Source: Callorhinus ursinus
Taxonomy: Eukaryota > Chordata > Mammalia > Carnivora > Otariidae
DNA: 64,000 nt
NCBI RefSeq assembly: GCF_003265705.1
Contig: NW_020313157.1
Coordinates: 948,429 to 1,012,428 of the forward strand
Direction of reading: 5' to 3'
This document shows positions 11,156 through 22,545 of the stretch, piece by piece. A model generated the notes under the pieces. The model was given only the letters and a program-made list of their open reading frames with translations. It was not told the DNA's origin and did not search any database. Position 1 is the stretch's first letter; the number at the start of each line of letters is the position of its first letter. The translations under genes were made by a program, and so were the position numbers.

Positions 11156-11610
11156 TTTAGTACTTGAGAGTAGTTGTTATTCCTTTGGAAGCCTGATCCT
11201 CTTCTGGTCCCATGAAGGACAATGAGTTCATATCAGGAAACCATCCAGGCCTTTCTGTCCCCAAAGGCACTGGTCCAGGTCAGGCCTCTTCCACCTCCTC
11301 TTGGGGCTACTAAGACACCTTTATTTACTATGAGGAGTTTACTCCAGGCTAGGGCCCACCTGGGGTTAGGGGCTACAGTTACAAAACAGGAAGGGCTCAG
11401 GACTTTTCAGAATTTATAGGAGGGTGGGATGGTGTTGTATCCTAAGTCCAACTTTTGCCAAACTTTCCTGATCATGCGGGCCTTCCTCAGAACTGTAATT
11501 CTCACCTCTTGGTCCACTGTTCTCAAGTTTACTTATGCAACCAGTGTTAAAAACCTTCCTGCCTACACTCATGGCTCTCCAAATGTGATCCCAGTTGACC
11601 TAGGGAAGTA
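11156..11610. other. Unassigned sequence
   Basis: No gene or clear repeat recognised. Confidence 0.5.
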
Positions 11611-11638
11611 GTGCGTGTGTGTGTGTGTGTGTGTGTGT
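11611..11638. repeat. (GT)n microsatellite
   Basis: About 13 GT units with one GC interruption at the start. Confidence 0.95.
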
Positions 11639-12019
11639 TTTCCCCCCTGCGCAGTGTTCTCTCATCTATTTCTAATAACAACTGTCCCTGCTCCTCCTCA
11701 TCTCTCCAGTTTTCCTTTTGAGAAACCTTTTGGGGGTCTTCTTTCCTTTTGGAGATCTCTCCTCTCCCACTTCCTTTGGAGTCCATGTGGAGCTGATACT
11801 TGCCCCAAGTTTCACAATGCACCTGGGACTCAGACCTAGCCAAAGACAGCAACCCATGCCTATGTCAGCAAGAACTGGTTCAGCAATAGACACAGGACCC
11901 AACCCTGACCAAGCCTAGGACTTTTTCATGAAATTGGTCAAAGGTAAATCTGGAATTAATCTTCTGGAGCCATTTTGCTCCACTTGGTAACAGCCTGCCT
12001 AAAATTAAGTCAAATCCAA

Positions 12020-12690
12020 AATAAATAGAGCCCAGATACAGAGACAGGTATATTCCTGATGACATGTTATGAGCATCTTGGTCTAGCCATCCCTGAAGGT
12101 AGATACCCCTAGATTTGCAGATGTGGAAGTGTATTAGTTTTCCAAGGCTGCTATAACAAATCACCACATCCCGGGTGGCTTAAAAAACAGAAATATATTA
12201 TCTCTTGGTTATAGAGACTAGAAGTCTGAAATAAGGTGTCCACAGACCCATGTTTCATTTGAAGGCTCTAGAGAAGAATCCTTCTTGCTTCTGGTGGTGA
12301 CCAGCAATCCTTGTCATTCTTGGCTTGTAGCTGCATCTCTCCATCTCTGTCTCCATCATCATACCGCCTCTACCCCCAGTGTGTGTCTCTATATCCAAAT
12401 CTCCCTCTCCTTTCTCTTATAAAAACACCAGCCATTGGATTAGGACCTTTATCCACAATCTAATATGACCTTATTTTAACTTGATTACATCTCCAAAGAC
12501 CATATTTCCAAATAAGGTCACATTTACAGGTCCAAGGGGGTTGGAACTTCTAACGTATCTTTTTGGAGGTCATTATTCAACCCAGTAGAGGGAGTTAATC
12601 AATTACATTTTTAGCTGAAGCCAATCTGAACTGTATTTCTATTACAGCCAAGAGACAGCTGAATTTCTGACATCTTTCCTATAATAATTC
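12020..12690 (+). mobile_element. Old unnamed repeat split by an MLT1 LTR
   Basis: 'tctagccatccctgaaggta' before 12130, and 'ttagctgaagccaatctgaac' with 'tttctattacagccaagaga' after 12588, belong to one well-known old mammalian repeat phrase. The MLT1 LTR at 12130-12588 sits between them. I do not assign a family name. Sequence 11639-12019 may be its upstream part or single copy. Confidence 0.45.
12130..12588 (-). mobile_element. MLT1 LTR (ERVL-MaLR), minus orientation
   Basis: Begins 'tgtattagttttccaaggctg', continues 'gggtggcttaaaaaacagaa', 'cttataaaaacaccagcca', 'accttattttaacttgatta' and 'ataaggtcacatttacagg', and ends 'attcaacccagtaga'. This is the reverse complement of the MLT1 LTR over its whole length. 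It has no internal retroviral sequence and is a solo LTR. Confidence 0.9.
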
Positions 12691-14492
12691 CAAAGTGTTA
12701 TTTCTTTACTATGTCTCTAAAGGAATTCTGCTTATACTGTCTTTTCTAGATCCCCTTTCCTTTGCTGTCTATTTATGCAGATGCTTTCGAAGCTTGGCTA
12801 GAATTGCAGGGTCCACCTGATATGGCACTTCCTCCAGCAAGGGTTTATTTTCTCCTACAAATGTCTAAAACTAGTTTCCCCTCCATCACTGACTTGACTA
12901 TTATCATTCTCTGTTCAGACTTGCATGTTGGCTTTTCATGTGAATATAGATACCTCATCTCCTCAACTGACCATAAAGTTCTGTCCTTGTGTTCATTCAA
13001 AACCTCTTCTCTACTGTAGGCACTCTGCTGAGTAAGCAACACAGAGCACCCCCATCTGTCCTAAAGCTTAGAGCCCAGTCCAGCAGGTCAGCCCTGCATT
13101 TCACACTTCTTTGTGCTGAATACATTTCTGATTGATGAATACTTTGTGCTTTGTGCAGGGATGTGGATGACCTTTGAGGGTCAGCGAGTAGTGGAAAAGA
13201 GATGGAGCAAGGTGGGGAGATTAGGTAAGATAGAGACCAGAAAGCAATCAACCAGGGAATTGTAGAGACTGGTGATCATCTGGAAATTGTGCTCTGTGAA
13301 GGCAATTGCTGCTTTTACCGAACCAATATCCATTCTACTCTATAAGAATCACTGTAGTTTTTCTTTGGGGTGGGGGGAGATTATCCTTCCCCCATTATGA
13401 TTCCATATTGTTGGTGTTGGACTGGCTTCATCTCAGTGAGGAGGTAATTACTCAGGACGTAATTCTAGAGCCACTAGTGCCCCCACCACTTCATGGCATA
13501 AGCCAAACCCAAGGAAAGTAGTAAAGCAGAGTTAAGAGATGGAGAAGGCTTCCTAAGGAATCATTTGAGGACCTGGATCCAGGTGAACCTGGAATCAATA
13601 AATTAATTTTGAGTTTCTGAGAACCTGTTCCAATGACCCTAGTATTTCCAGTGATTCATGTATAGAAACTAAATGAAAAATGACTGTCAACCTCTTATCT
13701 AACGGTAACTTAGCCTCCAATCCTGATACAACCAGATGAGTCAGACCTACACTCCTCAACCTCAAATGTGATTAATAACAGTTAGGTAACTTCACTGATT
13801 CCAAATAATGTCAAACTTCTAATAGACCACGTAGTATAAGGAAACAAATGACCAAGGCATTAAAAATCACCTGTTTGATATGGATACTTGAGAGTTACCA
13901 TCATCTTTTCTTAGTCATCTCAACAGCTTTAAAGTGGCTTTATGGAATCTTAAAATTATTGGGACAGGCTGATAAACAAAGGGTTCCAACTTATTTGGAA
14001 GAGTGGTCTTTGAATGACATACATGAGCAAGGTGAAACAGGAAATTGAAGTCATTTCCTTGATAATTCTGCCAAAATGGACTTCTAGTAAAATACATATG
14101 CACACCTCCAAATTAAGGGCTGAAATGGATCTGATTTAAATAGACAGTTATGTTTCAAGAGTATCAGTAGTTGCTTTAGCTTCATGACTAACAAAGGGCC
14201 TGGAGACCCTTACTTGGAAACTTCCACCCAATGGGTTGGAGGCAATAGCTAAGGATGCTTGGTCTGAGGATGTGGCAGGCTTCTCTCTTCGTGATTGTCT
14301 CATCCATTGTTTTCCAAGTTGCTACAAATCCCAGACGGTCCCATTTCAGCAATCATGAAATTCATGATTGAATTCATGATTCATCTGGAAAATTTTACCT
14401 GCTTGAATTAGAAATGTTTGCCCAGTAGCTTTAGCCAGGTATTGGATAACAATCCTGTGAACTCTGCTCGTCCTTTTCAAAAATGAAATGAC
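12691..14492. other. Unassigned sequence, 1.8 kb
   Basis: No gene seen. It holds frames of 60-85 codons on both strands that resemble nothing known, and a small palindromic cluster 'aatcatgaaattcatgatt' at 14351-14369 followed by a second 'attcatgatt'. Confidence 0.5.
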
Positions 14493-14606
14493 ACGTTTTG
14501 CATGGTGCACTGGGTGTTATGAACAAACAATGAATCATGGAACACTGCATCAAAAACTAATGATGTAATATATGGTGATTAACATAACAATAAAAAATTA
14601 AAAAAA
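14493..14606 (+). mobile_element. Carnivore L1 3' end, strongly 5'-truncated
   Basis: 'gcatggtgcactgggtgtta', 'acaatgaatcatggaacact' and 'gtgattaacataacaataa' are the terminal 3'-UTR of a carnivore L1. Only about 110 bp were inserted. The target 'aaaaatgaaatga' precedes it and recurs after the A tail. Confidence 0.9.
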
Positions 14607-14650
14607 AATGAAATGAAATGAAATGAAATGAAACGAAATGAAATGAAATA
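14607..14650. repeat. (AAATG)n pentamer repeat
   Basis: About eight AAATG units, one with AAACG, begin inside the downstream L1 target duplication. The array appears to have grown from that duplicated site. Confidence 0.9.
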
Positions 14651-14850
14651 AAAGATTCTTTCAAGGACCACTCAGCAGTGGGACAATTGTTGATTTCATA
14701 TGTTTGGCCCCTTGGTAACATTTCACATGAGACACTTCTTACAGACTATGGTGTCTTATTTAGAGATTCTTTTCACCTCATTCTAATTCTCAACAGGAAT
14801 ATAAATTGTTTATCATGATTTCTGTTGTGATGGCTTTTAGTGATGTTACT

Positions 14851-15045
14851 ATTTTTTTTTAAGATTTTATTTATTTGACAGAGAGAGAGACAGCCATAGA
14901 GAGAACACAAGCAGGGGGAGCAGGAGAGGGAGAAGCAGGCTTCCGGCAGAGCAGGGAGCCCAACTCGGGACTCATTCCAGGACCCTGGGATCATGACCTG
15001 AGCCGAAGGCAAAGACGCTTAACAACTGAGCCACCCAGGTGCCCC
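14851..15045 (-). mobile_element. Carnivore SINEC, minus orientation
   Basis: Complete copy with the 11-bp target duplication 'gtgatgttact' at 14840-14850 and 15046-15056. Open frames on both strands here are SINE shadows. Confidence 0.96.
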
Positions 15046-15061
15046 GTGATGTTACTTCTAT

Positions 15062-15235
15062 TAACAACCATGCATTCAATAATTACTATGTGCCAGGAAC
15101 TGGACTGGCAATTGGGGTACATTATGGATAAAGTTCACAATAACCTTAAGAGGTAGGTGGTATCATTGTCATCTCTTCGCAGAAGAGGAATCTGAGATGC
15201 AGAAATGTTAAGTAACATGCCCAAACTCAGCCATA
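15062..15235 (-). mobile_element. MIR SINE, minus orientation
   Basis: 'actatgtgccaggaactgga', 'cttaagaggtaggtggtatc' and 'atgttaagtaacatgcccaa' follow the reverse MIR consensus. Confidence 0.85.
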
Positions 15236-15284
15236 AACTTAATCCTGCACATCTTCCATTGGAGGAACTCCATTCTCTCCATTA

Positions 15285-15832
15285 TGACTGTAGTCAGGGT
15301 TCTCCAGATAAACAGAATCAATAGAAGATATATAGATAGAGATAGATAGAGATAGAGATGTAGATACAGGGGAGGAGAGGAAAAGAAAGAGAGAGAGAGA
15401 GAGATTCATTGATTTAATATGAAGAATCGACTCATGTGATTATGGAGGCTGAAAAATCCTATGATCTGCCATCTGCAAGCTGGAGATCCGGGGAAGCTGG
15501 TGGCCAATTCAGTCTAAAGTTCTGAGAACCAGAGGAGCCAATGGTATAAATCCCAACCCGAGGGCCAAAGAGATAAGATGAAGCTTCCCAGCTCAATCAG
15601 TGAGGGGAGGGGGCTGGGCACAGACACCAAATTCTTCCTTTCTCTACCTTTTCTCTTATTCAGACCCTGGATGGAGGATAAGGCCCACCCAGTTTGAGGA
15701 GAGTTATCTAATTTACTAAATCCACTGATTCTAATGTTAATCTGGAAACAACCTCACAGACACACCCAGAAACCATAGTTCATCTGGGCATTCCATGGCC
15801 AATCAAGCTGACACATAAAATTAACCAACACA
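15285..15832 (-). mobile_element. MLT2-like LTR (ERVL)
   Basis: Starts 'tagtcagggttctccagataaacagaatcaatag' (15291 onward) and ends 'cacataaaattaaccaacaca'. Internal landmarks are 'tgtgattatggaggctg', 'tctgcaagctggaga' and 'ctcacagacacaccc'. This is the reverse complement of a widespread LTR that I recall as MLT2. It contains GATA (15328-15366) and GA (15386-15405) simple repeats. No retroviral coding sequence adjoins it. Confidence 0.7.
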
Positions 15833-16884
15833 ATGACTTATTTTCTAATTCTCAAATCATAAATTAATGAAACTGTGTTTGAACATTGAAAAACATAAAT
15901 ATTCCTCCTTCCCCATGTGAATTTTATACGTGACCATAGCAGAAGCCCATGCTATCTTTTGGGATGTGTTTTTGTTCAACATCACATATTATTTCATGGA
16001 CCTCTGACACAAGCTTATTAATCACTTTTAACAGCTACATTATACTCCATCATGTTCTATACTCAACATAATAAGCCCCTCCCTTAAGATTGGACAATTG
16101 TAATAATTCATACGAATAAGATTGGGTCAAAGGAGTAATTATCTGCATGGTTGATCATAGGTATGGATGCTCTGGTTTTTAAATGAGTTCCACCAAATTG
16201 CAGTATAACCAGTAAAGAATGCAGGAGCCAGTTTAATGGCAATTTTGCTAGTGCGGGAAAAGGTAATATTCCTAATTTCATGTCAATACGGCATTGTTTA
16301 GTAGGTAGAAATTAGTATCTCACACTGGCTTTAATTTTCATTTTCATACAGCTATCAAGGACAGGTATTCACCATGAGTTTGAGCCTATTTATAATTTCC
16401 TTTGTGCGAATTTTCTGTTAGCTCCTTAGTGATCACTCTCAAGCTTTAATGATTTCCCCATGAAGACATTCCTATCAGTCGGGTAAAATTAATATTTGTC
16501 CACCCACACGTTGATGAATTGGATCAACAGAAAAACTCAATCTGAACAGATCAAACTACAAACTGTATATTTTTTTTCCTTATTGCAGGGTGGGGTACTA
16601 TTTTGAGGGGATGCAAGAGATACACTTAAAGTTCTATTACTCCTTTGACTTAATTCTTTGACTTGATTCTCTGTATACCATGGGAACCAGTGATTCAACC
16701 AAATCAGGTGCCTGGGAAAAGCTATCAGCCTCCCTGGCTGAGTCATCCTGCTAGCATGCCTCATGACCAGGATTTGCTTCTCTACATATGCTCCCTTAAC
16801 CAAAAGCTGGAATGTCTTAAGCTTGAAATATTTTCTGTTCTAAAGGATCTGTCCTCCAATCCACCCAGAAAATCTTCAGGTTAA
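15833..16884. other. Unassigned AT-rich sequence
   Basis: About 1 kb without recognisable gene or repeat; an 88-codon minus frame at 16537-16803 is not a known protein. Confidence 0.5.
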
Positions 16885-17038
16885 TTCTTTTTTAAGGTTT
16901 TTATTTATCTGACACAGAGAGAGAGAGAGAGAGAGCACAAGTAGGCAGAGCGGCAGGCAGAGGGAGAGGGAGAAGAAGGCTCTCCGCTGATCTGAGCTAA
17001 AGGCAGATGCTTAACCGACTGAGCCACCCAGGCGCCCT
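16885..17038 (-). mobile_element. Carnivore SINEC with internal deletion
   Basis: Minus-strand copy shorter than its neighbours (about 154 bp): the stretch between 'aggctctccgctgatc' and 'tgagctaaaggcagatgc' lacks the usual 'gggctcgatcccagg' block. Perfect 17-bp target duplication 'gaaaatcttcaggttaa' at 16868-16884 and 17039-17055. Confidence 0.93.
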
Positions 17039-17068
17039 GAAAATCTTCAGGTTAAAAAGAAAATATGA

Positions 17069-17283
17069 GGGCGCCTGGGTGGCTCAGTCGTTAAGCGTCT
17101 GCCTTCGGCTCAGGTCATGATCCCAGCGTCCTGGGATCGAGTTCCGCATGGGGCTCCCTGCTCAGCAGGGAGTCTGCTTCTCCCTCTGCCTGCCTTTCTG
17201 CCTACTAGTGCTTCTATCTCTCTGTCAAATAAATAAATAAAAAATCTTTAAAAAAAAAAAGAAGTTTGGATTTAAAAAGAAAA
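17069..17283 (+). mobile_element. Carnivore SINEC with odd tail
   Basis: Full-length plus-strand copy inserted 30 bp from the previous one. The A tail is followed by 'gaagtttggattt' and an AAAAG repeat before the second copy of 'aaaagaaaatatga' (first copy at 17055-17068). The extra 13 bp could be a short 3' transduction or tail mutation. Confidence 0.93.
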
Positions 17284-18734
17284 GAAAAGAAAATATGAAA
17301 AACCTGTAGTTGTCCTGTAGATTCTGATAGCTTTTAGTCTGCAATGGCACATAAAAGATACTGCATTTTTGATGACTTTATTCAAAAATAAATTCTAATT
17401 TATAATAGGCCCCCCAAAAAAGCCCAATTAAAATGACAAAAACTCAATATAACACATGCATGGGCTTGTGCTTGTGTATGCATGTGCATATGTGAATTTA
17501 CACATGTGTGCATGTCTTCCCCACCCTACCTTTGGATTCTGTTGCTATTGCATTAAGTTCCATCAAAAATTATTTCAGCACTCCAGCTGCTAAGATGGAT
17601 GGTATAATCCCTGGGTTTTCTGACCTTGATCAACATGAAGAAAATTTCAGCTGAACTGTGCAAAAGTTCTGGGACAACATAAATCACATTTAGACAGGAC
17701 ATGCTTTCTATCTAAAGCATCGTAAAGTCACCAATTACATATCAAGAAGTGGGATAATAAAACACACCAATGAAGAGGAAAAAAAAATTAATTAACACTC
17801 ACTCCACTCATCACAAAAGAAGGCTATGGCTATTTTTTTTTTTTTTTTTTTTTAGGAGAGATGACAGAACTGCTCTAGAGAACTAGCTCTGCACTTAATT
17901 AGGTGTTTCCTAAATGCATTTTAATTCAGAGTTTAAAGAAGTATCACTAAAAATTATACAATAGACTTGCTTCTTTTAAGTAAAATAAATGACAAATGAA
18001 AGTAACAGGTATAATTAATGGTATTAAAATGTAAGCAATTCAGCCCCAATTAATACATAATGCAAAGAGATGACAGATATCTTTTTTTTTAAAGAGATGA
18101 CAAATATCTTATAGATAAATCACACTTTTAAAAACCCTCTCTGAGGCTGAAGTCAGGTAAGTTATCACCAGAAGTAAACAAATAGAGTAGGTTTCCCAAG
18201 GGTCTAGGAAAGTGAGGCTATAGGTGCCTGGTATAAGGCTTTTATGTGTTAAATTGTGTTTAAGTTATGCACCATCTCTTAAAATACCAGTGCCTTGATG
18301 GATTGCAAATCTGTAAAACAACAAGAGAAACAGGAGTGCTTAAAAGTAAAGACCAAACAGAGAATGCAACAGAGGCATGAAGTGTCTATCTTCTCTTCAT
18401 CTTTAGGCTTAAATACAAAGCATTTGGGGGTTTGTTGCCAGATTCGAGGCCAGGAACCACTTATTTCTGGCACACACACTGTAATTCCCACTCCTTCACC
18501 CTTGTCAGACATCACTAATCAATCATGCACTCCTGTAGAACCCAGGGCTCAGAATCCTCATCGACACAGCATTCTGTGCAGACACTATCAATCAATCTGA
18601 GTTGACACCAGAGATTAAATCTGGTTTCCAATCACTGGCCTACACTTTTAGGCATGTTTTCCAACCCTCTCCATGCACCTTCAACCAGACTGATAAGTAC
18701 CTGCAGGATATACAAAACTCTAGACTTATAACTG
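17284..18734. other. Unassigned sequence with poly-T
   Basis: No gene seen. A T21 run lies at 17833-17853 and a degenerate TG/CATG patch at 17453-17515. A 101-codon frame at 18295-18600 is not a known protein. Confidence 0.5.
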
Positions 18735-18835
18735 GGGACCTGGTATCTAGTTTCAGTTTTGTTATTTGTGTTGCTATGTCCTTAACTCGTCCTAGACCAG
18801 TTTTACTTAACTTCTCTGATCCCACCAGAGATCTA
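18735..18835 (+). mobile_element. MIR SINE fragment
   Basis: 'gtttcagttttgttatttgtg' (18753 region), 'tgctatgtccttaactcg' and 'ttacttaacttctctgatcc' follow the MIR core. Confidence 0.6.
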
Positions 18836-18894
18836 AGAAACTGACTCCAGAGTGAAAGAAGAAGAGGAGAAAATCAAATGTAAGAATGTAATAA

Positions 18895-19100
18895 AGCAGC
18901 TTGCATTTACTGGAGGCATATCCTCTGCCTAGCCAGGATGCTAAGTACCCTAAGTAAATTAGCTCAATGAGTCCCACAGCAACCCCAGAAAGTCTCTACT
19001 CTTATTCTGTCCATTTTACATGAGAACATGAGCATCTGAGAGGTTAAGTAGCCAGGAAGTTGCCAAGATGTGGTGCAAACCCAGGCCTTTTGAGAATCCT
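18895..19100 (-). mobile_element. MIR SINE, minus orientation
   Basis: 'attagctcaatgagtcccac', 'ctgtccattttacatgaga', 'gagaggttaagtagcc' and 'aaacccaggcc' are in reverse MIR order. Confidence 0.8.
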
Positions 19101-19859
19101 GAGCTAAAGCTCTTAACCAGTCTGTTAATACCCGTGATTCTTTAGACTAGCTTCCCAAAGCCAACTTCAAGGCTGACAGGAGGGTGTATCAGACAAACGG
19201 CCTGATCTATTGCAGTAGCTTTTTCACCTCACTCTATGTGTTACATCTTTGCCCATCGTACTGCTGAGTGTGCCCAGCACCCCTCCTCATCTGTCATTTG
19301 AGTTTCCGGCCCATCAGAGGCTAATTTAACTCCACACCACATCCATTTTAGAAGTTCTTCCAGTTTTTATGTGCCTCCCCCCAACCCCCAGCCCACCACT
19401 ACCTTCAAATTTCCCTAAAATCAATGAGAGAGGAAAGTATGACTAACATCTCATTTTCAAAGTTCAGTAAAAGAGAAAGCATCAGCTAACCTGCAGATAA
19501 AATATAAAAGGCGGGTGCAGGGACCCATCCTGGAGTAAGAAGCTCTTGTCTACAAAAATAACTCTCAGTCATGCAGAGAAGTGAAGCACTAACTGGAACC
19601 ACGAACATTTTGATCATTCCGAAAAGCAGAGCCATTGAGGACCTCAAGATAATACCTATGGAGGATTGATTAAGAGGAAATTAAATGCAAAGATGCATTG
19701 CAGAATGTCATTTAGCAATGGCCCAAGTTATTTCTATTCCTTCGAAGACTTTGTTAAAGTAATTCTCAAAAACAGAGTGACCATTTACTTGTGTGCCAGG
19801 CACTGAGCATGTTGAGCAAAGACCATTTATTGTTTTCTCCTGTCAGGCATCCTTAGCAG
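19101..19859. other. Unassigned sequence
   Basis: No gene or clear repeat recognised. A short TATA-like 'aaatataaaagg' occurs at 19500-19511 without other promoter evidence. Confidence 0.5.
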
Positions 19860-20270
19860 AAGTAGCATCGTCAGTGGTTGAGAATCAAAGGCAGACCACC
19901 TGGGTCAGAAATCCATCCTACACTTACTACCTGGGTGATCTCAGGCATGTTAGTTAAGTCCTCCTTCCCTCAGTTTTCTCATCTGCAAAATGGAGATAAA
20001 TATTGTACATATCTTAAAGGATCTTTATAAAGATTCAATAATAGAATGCACATAAGGGCGCCTGGGTGGCTCAGCTGGTTAAGCGTCCGACTCTTGATCT
20101 CGGCTCATCAGGTCTTAATCTCAGGGTCATGAGTTCAAGTCCTGTATTGGGCTCCACACTGGTATGGAGTCTACTTAAAAAAATAAAAATAATAATAGGA
20201 TGTACATAAAGTGCTAAAAACAATGTCTAGTATATAGTAAGTGCTCAAGGCAAGCTAGGTCAACTGCTAT
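19860..20270 (+). mobile_element. MIR SINE split by a SINEC
   Basis: The left part 19860-20055 has 'ctacctgggtgatctcagg', 'cctcagttttctcatctgca' and 'aaatggagataaatattg'. The right part from 20191 has 'gtgctaaaaacaatgtctag' and 'tatatagtaagtgctcaagg'. Together they form one nearly complete MIR, with the SINEC 20056-20190 between. Confidence 0.88.
20056..20190 (+). mobile_element. Older carnivore SINEC inside a MIR
   Basis: Head 'gggcgcctgggtggctcagc', body variant 'gtccgactcttgatctcggc' and 'gggctccacactggtatgg', typical of older SINEC subfamilies. The flanks 'aataatagaatgcacataa' and 'aataataggatgtacataa' are a target duplication with two differences, in keeping with its age. Confidence 0.93.
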
Positions 20271-20689
20271 TTCTCTTCTGGAAAAACGATCAGTCAAGGT
20301 TTCTTTTAGAGACTCTACTGTACTCCATTTAATTTGTTCATTTGGGGCCAAACCGACTTATGGTTGTGGATGAAGGCAGACAGACAAGCTGAGTACTGCC
20401 TTCCATAACTGACTCCAGTTAAGCCAATAAACATCACCCCCAGCATTTCTACTGAAACCATTGGAAAAGAAGCTCTCTCTTTCGGCAGGTAGAATTTAAG
20501 CCTGTAGCTAGTGGTCCCCATTTTCACCGTCTCATTTGAGCTTAAACACCAGGATCCAGCTATACCAGAAGAGAGCCCAATTTTGCTGTTATTCGACCCA
20601 ACAGCTGTCTTTTTTTTTTTTTAACCTTTAAGCTGACCCAGATTGGTTTTCTATTGTGCTGTTGAAGATGTCCCAATACAGCACACAAG
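20271..20689. other. Unassigned sequence
   Basis: No gene recognised; a short T run lies near 20609-20621. Confidence 0.5.
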
Positions 20690-20830
20690 AACAATCCATG
20701 GCATCCATTATCTATCCCCGTTTTACAGACGTATGACTGTGGATCAGGAAGCTAATGTGGCTTTCCCAAGACCTTGCAAGTAGTAACTAAGGCCAGAACC
20801 AGGATTCAAACCCAGATCTGATTCCCAAAC
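20690..20830 (-). mobile_element. MIR SINE, minus orientation
   Basis: 'tatccccgttttacagacg', 'aagaccttgcaagtagtaac' and 'aggattcaaacccagatctg' are diagnostic for reverse MIR. Confidence 0.85.
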
Positions 20831-22379
20831 TCTTTTCTACCATATTACACCGTCTTTTGAAATAAATTATGTAGAAGTGAACAAAAATGCCAAAGATTTC
20901 TTGGCAGCAACCAATTTTGGGGGGAAGGGGAGTCCTCTCCAGAGTTGACTTCCATCCCCTATCTGAGGTTCTGCACACATAATTCCAGACCCTGAGATTT
21001 ATCATCTCTACTCTTGGCTAGTCACCAAGTCCAAGTAGAAATGATGTTGAGTCTGGCTGTCGGGGTGCTACATGTGCAGTCTCTGTCAGCGCGCCCAGTT
21101 TCCCAGCAGAGAGAAGGATAAGATAGGGTCTCCTGTGGTATACACACCAAGTCTCATGAATATCTCAAAAGAACAGAGGCCAATCTATAAATGCGGGTCG
21201 CTTTGCCGATGCAATGCTAGATGGCCAGATATGGTGGCAGCAAGAATAGCCTGCTGCCCCAAACACATCCAAAGCACAGGCTGGGTAGTGGCTATGAACT
21301 TATGTGGAATGACTGCCTTGTCTGATAGGAATGATGGTTAATAATCTGAAGAAGATTCATGGTCTTGAGGAATTTGCATGAGATGAAGAAGACAACACCC
21401 ACAGAAAAGGTAAGCAACCCACACAAAAGCTTTGGTGGTGTTACATGACCCCACCCCACTCTTGGGCCAGAGATAGTGGGACCAGAGGTGACCTGCTAGA
21501 CGTCTTAGGAGTCGAGTATAAGCTGTGAGCAAGTGGACACCATAGGCAATGGGACTGTCTTTATGCATCTGATTATTCCCACACCATCAGATCACATTCC
21601 ATGTAAAGTCGATTTCATTCTATGACACTGGACGAAGTACTCCCATGCTTGCAAGGATTTAGGTGGCCCTCGCCTGCTTCCCAGCCTCATCTCAAGCCAC
21701 ATAACGCTATTCAGCTCCTGAGTCATGCCACACTTCTTCCTCCACACTTCCATCTCTGTACACCACCCAGGAGTCTCTACTCCTCTCCCTGCCTTCAACT
21801 GTGACTCAAGTATCATTTCTCGGGGATGCTTTAACTTTCATTTCCACAGCTTTGGGGAATCGTGGAGCATCTACCCATTTAATGCATAAACATAATGAGC
21901 CTTAAACAAAGGACCTTTGGAGCAGAAAAGAAATCCAATCCCCAGACAAATCCTGAGTCTCACCAAATGGTGCTCACTGCACTCTCTGCCCTTGTCCACC
22001 TTGAGTATCTCATTTCAGTCTTTAATGAGAAACTCGTCCATGAATGCTTCCCATTCCAGGGAGAGGCCCTCCAGAGTAAGGAGCATGCCTTCCCCTCTGT
22101 CTTTGTTCTGCCTGTCAGAGCCCAGACGACTAATCCACTGCCATCCCCACAGCAAGAGAGCAGTACTAATAGAAAACCAACCCTGGTGACTGCTTTGTGC
22201 TCATTTTCAACCTCAACGGCATCTAAGCCTCTGAAATCCAGGAGATTAATTTATTGTCCATGTTGATCAACTTCACTCCTCATGGCAGCCAGCTGTACAC
22301 AGATACTTAAGCTGAGCAGCCTCTGACTTGTCCCTGGATGGAGCTGTGCATGATGACCCAGGGTCAGGGCCACCAAACC
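20831..22379. other. Unassigned sequence in the repeat-poor block
   Basis: About 1.5 kb with no SINEC, L1 or LTR recognised. Several CpGs occur at 21088-21230. Frames up to 123 codons (21895-22266 plus) look like chance: serine/proline-rich with no known motif. A donor-like AAAAG|GTAAGC is at 21408 but no convincing acceptor pairs with it. Confidence 0.45.
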
Positions 22380-22545
22380 ACGTGGACAGGTCTGATGAAC
22401 TCTCTCCAAATTCAGACCTTCCTCTTCGTCCCCTGTGTGGCTCTAGTTCAGACTCCTGGCCTCTTGTCTGTATTCCAGCCTTGACTCTTGATTGCATCCT
22501 TGCCTCCAACTAGTCCCCCTTGCAGACAAGCAGAGTTTGAAACTC
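22380..22545 (+). mobile_element. Possible L2 LINE fragment
   Basis: CT-rich phrasing 'gaactctctccaaattcag...ctggcctcttgtctgtattcc' resembles the L2 interior, but the match is loose. Confidence 0.35.
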
